Assembly (NCBI RefSeq): GCF_023156585.1
Contig: NZ_JALNMI010000004.1
Span: 94,307-158,306, forward strand
DNA: 64,000 bases
Direction: 5' to 3'
From: Subsaxibacter sp. CAU 1640
Lineage (GTDB): Bacteria; Bacteroidota; Bacteroidia; Flavobacteriales; Flavobacteriaceae
Part shown: positions 15,751-24,161 of the stretch, in pieces
How positions within the stretch are numbered: position 1 is the stretch's first letter
Layout: every line of letters begins with the position of its first letter
Position numbers and translations under genes: made by a program
Notes under the pieces: model-generated
Seen by the model: the letters and a program-made list of their open reading frames with translations, nothing else
Told to the model about the DNA's origin: nothing
Database searches by the model: none

Positions 15751-18700
15751 ATGAAAAAATCAACCTTATTTCTCATCCTCATTTTTACACTATCTATTTG
15801 CAGTCTATATTCTCAAAAAAAGAATTCAAAAAATGAAGACAAACAAGCATTGGATACCATCAATATAAGTGGTCTAAAATGGCGTAGTATTGGGCCAGCA
15901 CTGACTTCTGGACGAATTTCGGATATTGCCGTCAACCCAAACAATCCTTATGAATATTATGTAGCGAGTGCCGCAGGAGGTGTTTGGAAAACAGTCAATG
16001 CAGGCAACGAATACACACCCATTTTTGACGGTGAAGGCTCTTTCTCTATTGGATGTGTGACGATAGACCCAAACAATTCCAATGTCGTTTGGGTAGGAAC
16101 CGGTGAAAATAACAACCAACGTTCCGTTAACTATGGCGATGGTGTGTATAAGTCTACAGACGCTGGCGTTAGCTGGAAAAATATGGGTCTCAAAACCTCA
16201 GAGCATATTGGGCGAATTGTAGTACATCCTGACAATTCTGACGTGGTCTATGTTGCAGCCATTGGTCCTTTATGGAGCAAAGGAGGTGAACGAGGACTTT
16301 ACAAGACCACCGATGGAGGCATTACTTGGAATGCAGTATTGACGGTAGATGAGCATACAGGAGTCAACGATGTGGTAATGGACCCACGCAACCCTGAAGT
16401 GTTGTATGCATCAACATTTCAACGTCGCAGACACGTTTACACCTATGTAGGTGGCGGACCAGGTTCAGGTTTACATAAAAGCAGCGATGGAGGAGCTACT
16501 TGGACAAAACTTGAAAATGGATTACCAAATACCGAAATTGGACGCATCGGTCTTGATATTTCACCAGCCAATCCTGAAATTATCTACGCCATCGTCGAAG
16601 CTGCCAATGGAAAAGGTGGATTTTTTAAATCCACCAATCGCGGCGCCAGTTGGCAAAAAATGAGCAGTCATGTTACGAGTGGCAATTACTACCAAGAAAT
16701 AATTGCAGATCCCATTGATGAAAACACGATTTATTCAATGGACACATGGATGAGCGTTTCAAAAGATGGTGGAAAGACATTCAACGTAGTAGGTGAAGAC
16801 TATAAGCATATCGATAATCACTGCATGTGGATTGATCCAAAAAATAATAAACATTGGCTGGTAGGAAGTGATGGTGGTGTGTATGAAACCTTTGATGAAG
16901 GCAAACATTGGGACTTTAAGGAGAATATTCCTGTGACACAGTTTTACAAAGTTGCTGTCGATAATGCAGAACCGTTTTATAATGTATATGGTGGCACGCA
17001 AGATAACTTTAGTATAGGCGGCCCTTCGAGAGTAATGACAGACCATGGTATTACCAATTTTGATTGGTTTATCACCAATGGAGGTGATGGTTTTGAATCG
17101 CAGGTTGACCCTGAAAATCCAGATATTGTATATGCACAATCTCAATACGGATTTTTGGTTAGGTATGATAAAAAGAGTGGTGAAGCAGTGGGAATTCAAC
17201 CTAAAGAACGCGAAGGAGAAAATGCCTATCGCTGGAATTGGGATGCTCCATTAGTTGCAAGTAAACATAAAAGTGGAAGGATTTATTTTGCTGCAAATAA
17301 AGTATTTAGATCTGATGATTATGGAAACAGTTGGCAAGTGATAAGTGAAGATTTATCACAACAAATAGATCGTAATAAGTTAATGGTTTATGATAGAGTT
17401 GTCAGCATCGATGCTGTGGCAAAAAATGGTTCAACGTCGCCGTATGGTGCAGTGGTTGCCTTGTCAGAATCACCAATTGATGAAAATTTAATTATTGCAG
17501 GAACAGATGACGGATTGATTCAAATTACTGAAGATGGTGGCAACACATGGAGAAAAGTTTACAATATTTCCGGTGCACCAACACAATCTTATGTGAACAA
17601 TGTACATGCATCAAGACATGACGTAAATGTTATTTACGCAGCCTTCAATCATCATAAATATGGAGATTTCAAACCTTATTTATTGAAATCGTCAGATAAA
17701 GGTCGTACTTGGACCAACATCAGCGGCAATTTGCCAGAGCGTGGTTCTGTTTATGCTTTTGAGGAAGACCCTAAAAATGCGGAACTGTTATTTTGCGGAA
17801 CAGAGTTCAGCGTCTATTTCTCACCAAATTCTGGTGGAAGATGGAAAGCTTTAAGCAATGGACTTCCAACCATTTTAGTAAGAGATATTGCCATACAGGA
17901 ACGTGAAAATGATTTGGTTTTGGGAACGTTTGGTCGTGGTTTTTATGTATTGGATGATTATTCTTCCTTAAGGACTATTAAAAATACACCTCCAAAGGAA
18001 AAAGCGATGATTTATCCAATTCGTACAGCATTAATTTGGGAAAAAAGCACACCGCTTGGTTTGCCAGGAAAGGCGTTTCAAGGAGATAATTTCTATACTT
18101 TAGATAATTTGAATCCGGAAGTAATGATCACGTATTATTATGATGAAGGGCATGAGTCTCTTGAGGATAAACGTCACAAACAGGAAAAAGAACTCATAAA
18201 AGACAAAAAAAGCACACCTTATCCAAGTTACGAACAACTTAAAGCAGAACGTGAAGAAAAGGAACCACAATTACTTTTTGCATTTAAAGATGCCAATGGC
18301 GCGATTGTTAAAAAAGAAATCAGACCTGTGAGCAAAGGTTTACAGCGTTTTAATTGGAATTTGAGGTTTGTACCACAAAATCCTGTAGACTTCAGCTCAC
18401 CATCATTTTACAATCCGTTTGATGGTAAAAGAGAAGGCACACTAGTTGCACCAGGAATGTACACCGTGGAAATGCATTTATTCCAAAATGGCATGTCAAC
18501 AGTACTATATCCAGCCACATCATTTGAAGTCAAGGCTTTGAACAATACGGTGATGCCGGCAGAAAACAGAGCTGATAAAGTTGTCTTCCAAAAGCAAATT
18601 GCAGCTTTGGAAGCCGATTTGGAAGTTTGTCAATTTTTGATAGGAGAGATGAACGATAAAATTAAATACATTAAAGAAGCCATTAAATTATCTGAACAAC

Positions 18701-19032
18701 CAATGGACAACTTTTATAGCAAGGCATTGTCGATTGAGAACAAAATCAAGGATATTAATGTTCAACTCTATGGAGATCCAATAAAAGCACAATTGGATAT
18801 TGACCAACCACAAAGTCCAGCCAATCGATTGGGCACCATAGGTTACGAGCAAAAATATTCAACCTCAAAACCAACGCAAACGCATAGAGATAGCTATAAT
18901 ATTGCTAAAGAACAAATTAAATCCATAAAAATGGAGGTAGAGCATATTTCAAAAGTTGATATGAAGCAACTCGAAGAACAACTGATAAAAGCCGGTGCGC
19001 CATATACGCCAGGTCGAGGTTTGAGGGAATAA
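15751..19032 (+). CDS. Secreted VPS10/BNR-repeat beta-propeller protein
   Basis: 1093 residues. Signal peptide MKKSTLFLILIFTLSICSLY, then many sortilin/BNR-like repeats whose hallmark Ser/Thr-x-Asp-x-Gly-x-x-Trp recurs (STDAGVSW, TTDGGITW, SSDGGATW, TEDGGNTW, SSDKGRTW) over about residues 40-740. That fits one or two seven- to ten-bladed propellers. A C-terminal alpha-helical stretch (930-1090) is charged. Such proteins are often annotated as glycosyl hydrolase or sortilin-like, but no catalytic residues can be assigned. I start at ATG 15751, which gives a clean signal peptide, rather than TTG 15730. Coupled to the protease upstream. Confidence 0.85.
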   Translation: MKKSTLFLILIFTLSICSLYSQKKNSKNEDKQALDTINISGLKWRSIGPALTSGRISDIAVNPNNPYEYYVASAAGGVWKTVNAGNEYTPIFDGEGSFSIGCVTIDPNNSNVVWVGTGENNNQRSVNYGDGVYKSTDAGVSWKNMGLKTSEHIGRIVVHPDNSDVVYVAAIGPLWSKGGERGLYKTTDGGITWNAVLTVDEHTGVNDVVMDPRNPEVLYASTFQRRRHVYTYVGGGPGSGLHKSSDGGATWTKLENGLPNTEIGRIGLDISPANPEIIYAIVEAANGKGGFFKSTNRGASWQKMSSHVTSGNYYQEIIADPIDENTIYSMDTWMSVSKDGGKTFNVVGEDYKHIDNHCMWIDPKNNKHWLVGSDGGVYETFDEGKHWDFKENIPVTQFYKVAVDNAEPFYNVYGGTQDNFSIGGPSRVMTDHGITNFDWFITNGGDGFESQVDPENPDIVYAQSQYGFLVRYDKKSGEAVGIQPKEREGENAYRWNWDAPLVASKHKSGRIYFAANKVFRSDDYGNSWQVISEDLSQQIDRNKLMVYDRVVSIDAVAKNGSTSPYGAVVALSESPIDENLIIAGTDDGLIQITEDGGNTWRKVYNISGAPTQSYVNNVHASRHDVNVIYAAFNHHKYGDFKPYLLKSSDKGRTWTNISGNLPERGSVYAFEEDPKNAELLFCGTEFSVYFSPNSGGRWKALSNGLPTILVRDIAIQERENDLVLGTFGRGFYVLDDYSSLRTIKNTPPKEKAMIYPIRTALIWEKSTPLGLPGKAFQGDNFYTLDNLNPEVMITYYYDEGHESLEDKRHKQEKELIKDKKSTPYPSYEQLKAEREEKEPQLLFAFKDANGAIVKKEIRPVSKGLQRFNWNLRFVPQNPVDFSSPSFYNPFDGKREGTLVAPGMYTVEMHLFQNGMSTVLYPATSFEVKALNNTVMPAENRADKVVFQKQIAALEADLEVCQFLIGEMNDKIKYIKEAIKLSEQPMDNFYSKALSIENKIKDINVQLYGDPIKAQLDIDQPQSPANRLGTIGYEQKYSTSKPTQTHRDSYNIAKEQIKSIKMEVEHISKVDMKQLEEQLIKAGAPYTPGRGLRE

Positions 19033-19150
19033 AAGGAAAAAGTACGATCAGGGATTAAAGAGTTCATACATAGATGAATAAGCTCTAAATTTGTGAATAG
19101 TTTAGCATTGTTTTGGCTTAATAGAAGGAATTATTTTGTATATTCAAACT

Positions 19151-19729
19151 ATGAAATATGCATTTTACATAGTATTGATGTTTATGGTTGTCGGCTGTGG
19201 AAATGGTAAGAATTATTCTGCACAAGAGGATGAGGCTTTTGAGCGATTGAGGCAGATAATTGATGATAAAAAACTTGAAATTAAATCTTATTTTGCAAGA
19301 CCCATGGCTACCACAGCATTCATGCAGGTAGCAAACACCAATATTTTAGGACCAGGAAACACAGCTTCAAGCATTGATATTGCATCCAACTCAAATGGCT
19401 TTAAAATAGATGGAGATACAATAAGTGGATATTTTCCTTATTACGGCGAACAACGATTTGGTGGAAGTTATCCAGGCACAAACCATCAAGGAATAGAATT
19501 CAAAAGTGTGCCAAAGGATTATAAAGTCTCTGTTAATGAATCAAAGCACGTAGTAAATGTTCGGTTTAATATTGAGGATCAATTCCGAAGTAATGAAACT
19601 TATGACATTTTTATTACATTATATCCGAATAAAAGAAGCAACATTCAAATTAATTCTTCACACAGAACACCAATTGAATTTACCGGGACAATGAAAGTAT
19701 TACGAGAGGATAAGGTTACCGTTAAATAA
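19151..19729 (+). CDS. DUF4251-type lipoprotein
   Basis: 192 residues from ATG 19151. The lipoprotein signal is FYIVLMFMVVGCGN with Cys near 17, a canonical VGC lipobox. The body contains YFARPMATTAFMQVAN, YFPYYGEQRFGG and a Ser/Asn-rich C-terminus, the pattern I associate with DUF4251 proteins of Bacteroidota. Located in an envelope membrane, function unknown. The TTG at 19136 would add five residues before the signal and is less likely. Monocistronic, following the propeller gene by about 120 bp. Confidence 0.75.
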   Translation: MKYAFYIVLMFMVVGCGNGKNYSAQEDEAFERLRQIIDDKKLEIKSYFARPMATTAFMQVANTNILGPGNTASSIDIASNSNGFKIDGDTISGYFPYYGEQRFGGSYPGTNHQGIEFKSVPKDYKVSVNESKHVVNVRFNIEDQFRSNETYDIFITLYPNKRSNIQINSSHRTPIEFTGTMKVLREDKVTVK

Positions 19730-19811
19730 ACTTGTTTTCACAAAATTCTATTTTACATAATATAAATTATAAGACAATGTAAAATATACTATTATCTGTA
19801 CTTTAAATGGT

Positions 19812-20080
19812 TCAGACCACATCGTCACACTCTACGGCTTCAATATAACAAGCATACCCATCCCAAAGATCTGAATTGAAAATACCGACGTTTCGTTCAG
19901 CTTTAATTAAATTTCTTGTTGCCGATATTACACTTTCAAACCTATGGATATCTTGATCGATATATGTCACATAATATTCACGCAGACTATGGTAATGTCA
20001 CGCGAAGGTTTTTTTGTATTTAAATGTGAATAGTATCGCTGTTCTACCCATTTTATATTTAATTGTAATTCTTTCAACAT
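19812..20080 (-). pseudogene. Frameshifted small gene, unknown family
   Basis: From ATG 20078-20080 one frame reads MLKELQLNIKWVEQRYYSHL and stops after 37 codons. The next frame continues immediately as protein-like sequence (REYYVTYIDQDIHRFESVIS ... LWDGYACYIEAVECDDVV) to a TGA at 19812-19814. A single 1-nt deletion between about 19985 and 20000 joins them into a product of about 90 residues. The total length of 269 bp is one short of a multiple of three, as expected. Family not recognised; no mobile genes are adjacent. Confidence 0.55.
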
Positions 20081-20103
20081 TCTGTCCCTTCCTGTGCGCT
20101 TAT

Positions 20104-20283
20104 TTATGAAAACTTTCTTTTTTGGCGTCTCCAAATCACATAGAAAACGATCATCAAGATGGGTAGAATTATAAAGACCAAAACATCGAATAAACTGGTG
20201 ATATCAATAGGATTATTGTCATCCGGATTTTGAGTGCCAGGTGGCAATTGAATTAGAAACAAGTGTATTATATTAAGCATCAT
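20104..20283 (-). CDS. Small single-pass membrane protein, 59 residues
   Basis: ATG at 20281-20283 (a second ATG follows directly), stop TAA at 20104-20106. Residues 1-12 are hydrophobic. A Pro/Asp/Asn-rich stretch follows (PPGTQNPDDNNPID), then a clear membrane helix (FDVLVFIILPILMIVFYVIW, about 32-51) ending in the basic tail RRQKRKFS. This layout, short outside segment, helix and cationic cytosolic end, recurs in small flavobacterial proteins that are sometimes mis-annotated as adenylosuccinate synthetase. Function unknown. Confidence 0.65.
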   Translation of the reverse strand: MMLNIIHLFLIQLPPGTQNPDDNNPIDITSLFDVLVFIILPILMIVFYVIWRRQKRKFS

Positions 20284-20320
20284 TAAAAAGTTTTAAGATT
20301 AATCTGAATGTATAAAATAC

Positions 20321-20350
20321 AAAAAAACCATCTAAAATTTAGATGGTTTT
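20321..20350 (-). terminator. Terminator after the small cold-shock-domain gene
   Basis: Stem AAACCATCTAAA / TTTAGATGGTTT with a run of seven T on the minus strand, about 20 bp after the stop of the gene at 20372. Confidence 0.8.
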
Positions 20351-20371
20351 GGGTTTAAATATGTGCTAATT

Positions 20372-20617
20372 TTAAGTAAGTTTGACGTTTATCGCAACAG
20401 GTCCTTTTTCTCCATCTGCAATGTCAAACTTTACATGGTCATCATCCTTTATGGGTTGAAGCAATTGCGACTCGTGCACAAAAACACGTCTTTCTCTGGA
20501 GTTTTTGATCTGAATATATCCAAAGCTGAATTTCTTGCTAAAAAAATTGACAATTCCTTCTAAATTGATGGTTTGTTTATATAAATCAGTTGATTTTATT
20601 CTTCTTTTCGTTGACAT
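20372..20617 (-). CDS. Cold-shock-domain protein
   Basis: 81 residues from ATG 20615-20617. The ORF extends 16 codons further upstream, but those codons read as non-protein and the ATG follows a normal A-rich leader. A cold-shock-like beta barrel has GIVNFFSKKFSFGYIQI and RRVFVHESQL, matching RNP1 (here FSFGYI, less canonical than KGFGFI) and RNP2 (VFVHES). Likely a nucleic-acid-binding protein of the cytoplasm. Followed by its own terminator. Confidence 0.82.
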   Translation of the reverse strand: MSTKRRIKSTDLYKQTINLEGIVNFFSKKFSFGYIQIKNSRERRVFVHESQLLQPIKDDDHVKFDIADGEKGPVAINVKLT

Positions 20618-20728
20618 AAAAGTTAATTTATTGGTTTCTATATATACGAAAAGCATCAAAAGCAAAGACTTTTAAGGTGTGGTAAAGTATTGTTAAATTA
20701 ATTCGACATCAACTTATACTCTTCAAAC

Positions 20729-20765
20729 AAAAAACCAGAAAATAACTGGTTGTCTTCTGGTTTTT
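20729..20765 (-). terminator. Terminator after the dioxygenase-like gene
   Basis: Stem AAAACCAGAA / TTCTGGTTTT followed by T residues on the minus strand, 26 bp after the stop of the gene at 20791. Confidence 0.75.
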
Positions 20766-20790
20766 AGATATAAATAAAATGTTATTTAGA

Positions 20791-21408
20791 TCATTTTGTG
20801 TATTCAGATTTGTCTGCTTCTAAAACGATATCTTTAGTTGTAACAAACAGATCATTTTGCTCTTCCACTATCAGAATATTGTCAATTCCTTTTTTAGCTA
20901 ATCTCTTTCTGCAGGATTTGCTCAAAAAAGGATCATTATCAAAAAGAAAGGCTTCCAAGGCATATTCTTCCTTTCCTGGTTCTTTGATAGTTGGGTGAAT
21001 GTGTTTCAATTCTCTGTTTCTTGTAAAATTTCCAGGAATGAATGTGTAGAACGTATATTTTCCATCAGCATCTGTTTTGACCCAACCTCTGTGATGAATA
21101 TAGCGTTTGTCATTTTTCTTTCTTAAATCATAAAATCCATTTTCATCTGGTTGTGAAATGTAGATGATAACATCTTTTGCAGGTGTTACACCGTCGCTTT
21201 GATAGACCGTTCCTGTAATCTTCAGTTTGTCTTGTTTTGAAGCAAAATCTGGAATACTGTCAGTATTATTCAGTTGCTTTTCTGAATAATCATATAAGGC
21301 GTGACGCTCTAAATAATCTTCTGTAGTACTCAATTCTTGAGCAATGATACTGGAAGCAGAAGTCATCAAAATTGCGATAAAGCAGATAAAGTTTTTTAGA
21401 TTTTTCAT
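20791..21408 (-). CDS. Secreted intradiol ring-cleavage dioxygenase-like protein
   Basis: 205 residues. Signal peptide (CFIAILMTSASSIIAQ), then a beta-sandwich with the family blocks ITGTVYQSDGVTPAKDV, RGWVKTDADGKYTFYTFIPG and KHIHPTI. The Y-T-F-x-T-x-x-P-G segment and the HIH pair are where intradiol dioxygenases hold iron ligands; the paired Tyr/His set looks mostly present. Known family reaction: cleavage of catechol-type rings with Fe(III). Secreted bacterial members are poorly studied and substrate here is unknown. Monocistronic. Confidence 0.75.
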   Translation of the reverse strand: MKNLKNFICFIAILMTSASSIIAQELSTTEDYLERHALYDYSEKQLNNTDSIPDFASKQDKLKITGTVYQSDGVTPAKDVIIYISQPDENGFYDLRKKNDKRYIHHRGWVKTDADGKYTFYTFIPGNFTRNRELKHIHPTIKEPGKEEYALEAFLFDNDPFLSKSCRKRLAKKGIDNILIVEEQNDLFVTTKDIVLEADKSEYTK

Positions 21409-21546
21409 AGGACTTTTATTATTAATCAGTTTAAAACTAAATATTTAAGTCCGACAGGTCTAAAAAAACTTATAAAGTCAAAAAAACTACGATAAAGTGA
21501 AATTTATGGTCAAATTCTTCGATGAAAACCTATTTTGATTTTGCTG

Positions 21547-22107
21547 TTATTTTGCAGAATTTAACTCAATTTTGAAGGCCACATCCCATTTTTCAGAGTT
21601 ATCAGGATTGAATTTTCTTTTCAATACGGTCAAATGATTTACGCCAAATGAAGCACTATATGTTTGGTGTTTAAAATAATTCCAATTGCGCTGAAATTGA
21701 TCGATGTCATCAGGTTTTGCAATCGTAATATGAGGATGAGTTATAAATGGAGTTAGACGCTTTGAAAACTTCAAGCGCTTTCTAAAAATCTCAACTAAAA
21801 ATTTTTGAAGAGCTATGATTTCTTCCCTATTATGCTCAAGATATATGACATTGGTACTTTCAAAAATTTTAAAATTGTTAATATTCACAGTGAATACTTT
21901 CATCCAAGCGCTGTATAAGGAAAGTTCTTTCTTCAGAATTTCTTCGAAAGATTCATCAGCAACAACCCTTATCATCGTAATATGGGGTTTTGAATTTACA
22001 TATTTAGCATAGCCAAATTTAGTTTTAGATTCTCTTTTGATTCTTTGTATCTCATTACTAACCTTTTCACAAGGTTCAATTATTATAAAAAATTCAAAAA
22101 GCATCAT
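21547..22107 (-). CDS. 2H phosphoesterase / 2'-5' RNA ligase-like protein
   Basis: 186 residues with the two signature His motifs of the 2H superfamily: KPHITMI (about residue 40) and HPHITIAKP (about 127), both H-x-T. Known activities of this superfamily are cyclic phosphodiester hydrolysis and RNA 2'-5' ligation; which applies cannot be told. Cytoplasmic. It starts 3 bp after the EamA transporter stop, so the two are cotranscribed. Confidence 0.85.
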   Translation of the reverse strand: MMLFEFFIIIEPCEKVSNEIQRIKRESKTKFGYAKYVNSKPHITMIRVVADESFEEILKKELSLYSAWMKVFTVNINNFKIFESTNVIYLEHNREEIIALQKFLVEIFRKRLKFSKRLTPFITHPHITIAKPDDIDQFQRNWNYFKHQTYSASFGVNHLTVLKRKFNPDNSEKWDVAFKIELNSAK

Positions 22108-22110
22108 TTA

Positions 22111-23022
22111 CTATTTTCGGAATCTATTAAAGATAATAAATTTTTTCTTCGTGTTAATGAAATAAACACCAGTCAACAGAATGATTGCAGCAATGATGGA
22201 CTGTGTGGTAATCAACTCATCGAGAAAATACCAACCCAGAAGTAGCGCTATAATAGGATTGACATATGTGGAAGTGGCCACTTTTTCTGGAGAGACTATT
22301 CGTAACAAATAATTGAATGCAGTGAAGGCTACAATGCTTCCAAAAAGAATGAGCAAAACCATAGACCAAAGTACGTCATTGCTCCACGTGTTTGGTGCAG
22401 ACCATTCTTCGCCAAAAACCATACTAGCCGTGAACAACATCATCCCTCCCATCACCATTTGATAGCCAGTGTTGATGAAAAAGTTGGAAGGTAAATCTGC
22501 CTTACCGACAAAGAGACTGCCATAAGCCCAACTGACCATACAGGCAAAAATCATTACCATTCCTATAATGCTTCCTTCCTTATTAATGACTTGTTTTTGG
22601 CTTACCAACAAATAGATGCCAACAATGCCCAGAATAACGCCTATGATAGACATTGGCTGGATTTTCTTTCCTTGCAAAATTTTCATCAATATCAAAACCA
22701 CTAATGGCTGTGCTGAAATTTCCAAGGCGGCAAAACCACTATCGACATATTTTAATGCCCACACCACCACTCCATTTCCGAAAGTCAAGAATAAAAAGCC
22801 TGCAATGGCTGTATTGATGAGTTGCTTTTTCGTTATGGCCAATGAAAGACCCATCAATTTTGCAATCAAAAAGATGAGGCATCCAGCAGTTGTGAATCGA
22901 ATCGAAGCCAACATAAAAGGAGGCAATTCTGTAACCGCAATTTTATTCAGAAGATACGTTGAGCCCCAAATCACATAGATTGAAAAGAACGAAAGAACGA
23001 TAAGAGCGGTGTTGCGTTGCAA
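22111..23022 (-). CDS. EamA/DMT-family metabolite exporter
   Basis: 303 residues, ten membrane helices as two EamA repeats (about 5-135 and 150-290). Family marks are IYVIWGSTYLLNKIA at the start, RFTTAGCLIFLIA in helix 2-3 and VSPEKVATSTYVNPIIALLLG in the second repeat. Known role: inner-membrane efflux or uptake of amino acids or other small metabolites; substrate unknown. First gene of a two-gene transcript, divergent from the OmpA lipoprotein. Confidence 0.9.
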   Translation of the reverse strand: MQRNTALIVLSFFSIYVIWGSTYLLNKIAVTELPPFMLASIRFTTAGCLIFLIAKLMGLSLAITKKQLINTAIAGFLFLTFGNGVVVWALKYVDSGFAALEISAQPLVVLILMKILQGKKIQPMSIIGVILGIVGIYLLVSQKQVINKEGSIIGMVMIFACMVSWAYGSLFVGKADLPSNFFINTGYQMVMGGMMLFTASMVFGEEWSAPNTWSNDVLWSMVLLILFGSIVAFTAFNYLLRIVSPEKVATSTYVNPIIALLLGWYFLDELITTQSIIAAIILLTGVYFINTKKKFIIFNRFRK

Positions 23023-23197
23023 AAGATTAAGATTGGTTTTTCAGTTGTAAAATTAAGCATTTAATGCTTCTGCTTGCCTATTTAAGATTTTATAATATTG
23101 AGTTAAAAACGTTAAAAAAATCTAAAATTTAACAATTTGAACATCTTAAAGGTTTTTACATCCGTAGTTATAGAAAACCATTTAAACTATAATAATT

Positions 23198-24031
23198 ATG
23201 AAAAAACTTTCAATAACACTTTTAGCAGTCGTTTTATTATCATCTTGTGTTTCTAAAAAGAAATACGTGGCGTTAGAAACCGAAAATGGACAGTTAAAAA
23301 GTGAACTGACCAAAACGAAAGTCGAAAAAGAAGATCTTGAGGCAAAATTTAGTGCCATTCAAGCAAGAGTAGACCAATACAATAAAAAAATCAACTCTCT
23401 TACAGAAGAAAACAACGCCAAATTGGTACAAGCCGATGGAACAGTGATCTCTGAAAACACTAAAAAGAACATGAGAGAAACTTTAAAGAAAGTTCCACCA
23501 GCTTATTTTGTAAACGTGAAAACGTTGAAAGATTCGATGAATTTGGCAGTTTCTTATAATCTTAAAAATTCAATGGACACTACTAGTCTAGAAGAAGATG
23601 AAGATATCGCCATTGATATTAATGAAACAGTAGTTATGATTTCAATTTCTGATAAAATGTTGTTCAATTCTGCTAGCTATAAAGTGAGCAGCAAAGCAAA
23701 TGATATTTTACAGAAAATTGCCAATGTGATCAATTCTGAACCAAGCGTTGAAGTGATGGTAGAAGGTCATACAGATTCAAAAAGCATCCGTACCTCGAGT
23801 ATTGCTGATAACTGGGATTTGAGTGTATTGCGTGCCACTTCGGTAGTTCGTAAACTACAAGATGACTACAATGTAGCTCCAGAAAAATTGATTGCTGCTG
23901 GTAGAAGTTTTTACCATCCATTGGCAGAAAATGATACAAAAGAAAATAGAGCCACTAACAGAAGAACGCGTATTGTGATTCTTCCTAACATTGATAAATT
24001 CTTTGCATTAATGGCTTCAAATGAACAATAA
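23198..24031 (+). CDS. OmpA-family lipoprotein with coiled coil
   Basis: 277 residues. Lipoprotein signal ITLLAVVLLSSC with Cys near 17, a coiled coil (about 25-85), then an OmpA peptidoglycan-binding domain (about 145-270) with VMVEGHTDSKSIR and the terminal NRRTRIVILP. Known role: tethers the outer membrane to peptidoglycan. The GHTD and NRR motifs are intact. Own terminator at 24060-24092. Confidence 0.92.
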   Translation: MKKLSITLLAVVLLSSCVSKKKYVALETENGQLKSELTKTKVEKEDLEAKFSAIQARVDQYNKKINSLTEENNAKLVQADGTVISENTKKNMRETLKKVPPAYFVNVKTLKDSMNLAVSYNLKNSMDTTSLEEDEDIAIDINETVVMISISDKMLFNSASYKVSSKANDILQKIANVINSEPSVEVMVEGHTDSKSIRTSSIADNWDLSVLRATSVVRKLQDDYNVAPEKLIAAGRSFYHPLAENDTKENRATNRRTRIVILPNIDKFFALMASNEQ

Positions 24032-24059
24032 TTTATTTGAACGAATTAATTAATCCGAG

Positions 24060-24092
24060 AAAAGACTGTTTGTTTCAAGCAGTCTTTTTTTT
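24060..24092 (+). terminator. Terminator after the OmpA lipoprotein gene
   Basis: Stem AAAAGACTG / CAGTCTTTT with an 11-nt loop and eight T. Confidence 0.8.
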
Positions 24093-24161
24093 GGTTTTAC
24101 TATTAAATTTTCAATCCAAATTATTTATACCTTCGTTTAATTTATTTCGCTATTCAAAACC

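Noticed and set aside
20005..20015. Programmed -1 frameshift at the A-AAA-AAA run in the 19812-20080 relic
   Set aside because: A slip there leads directly to a TGA in the new frame, so the join must occur further on; mutation or sequencing error fits better.
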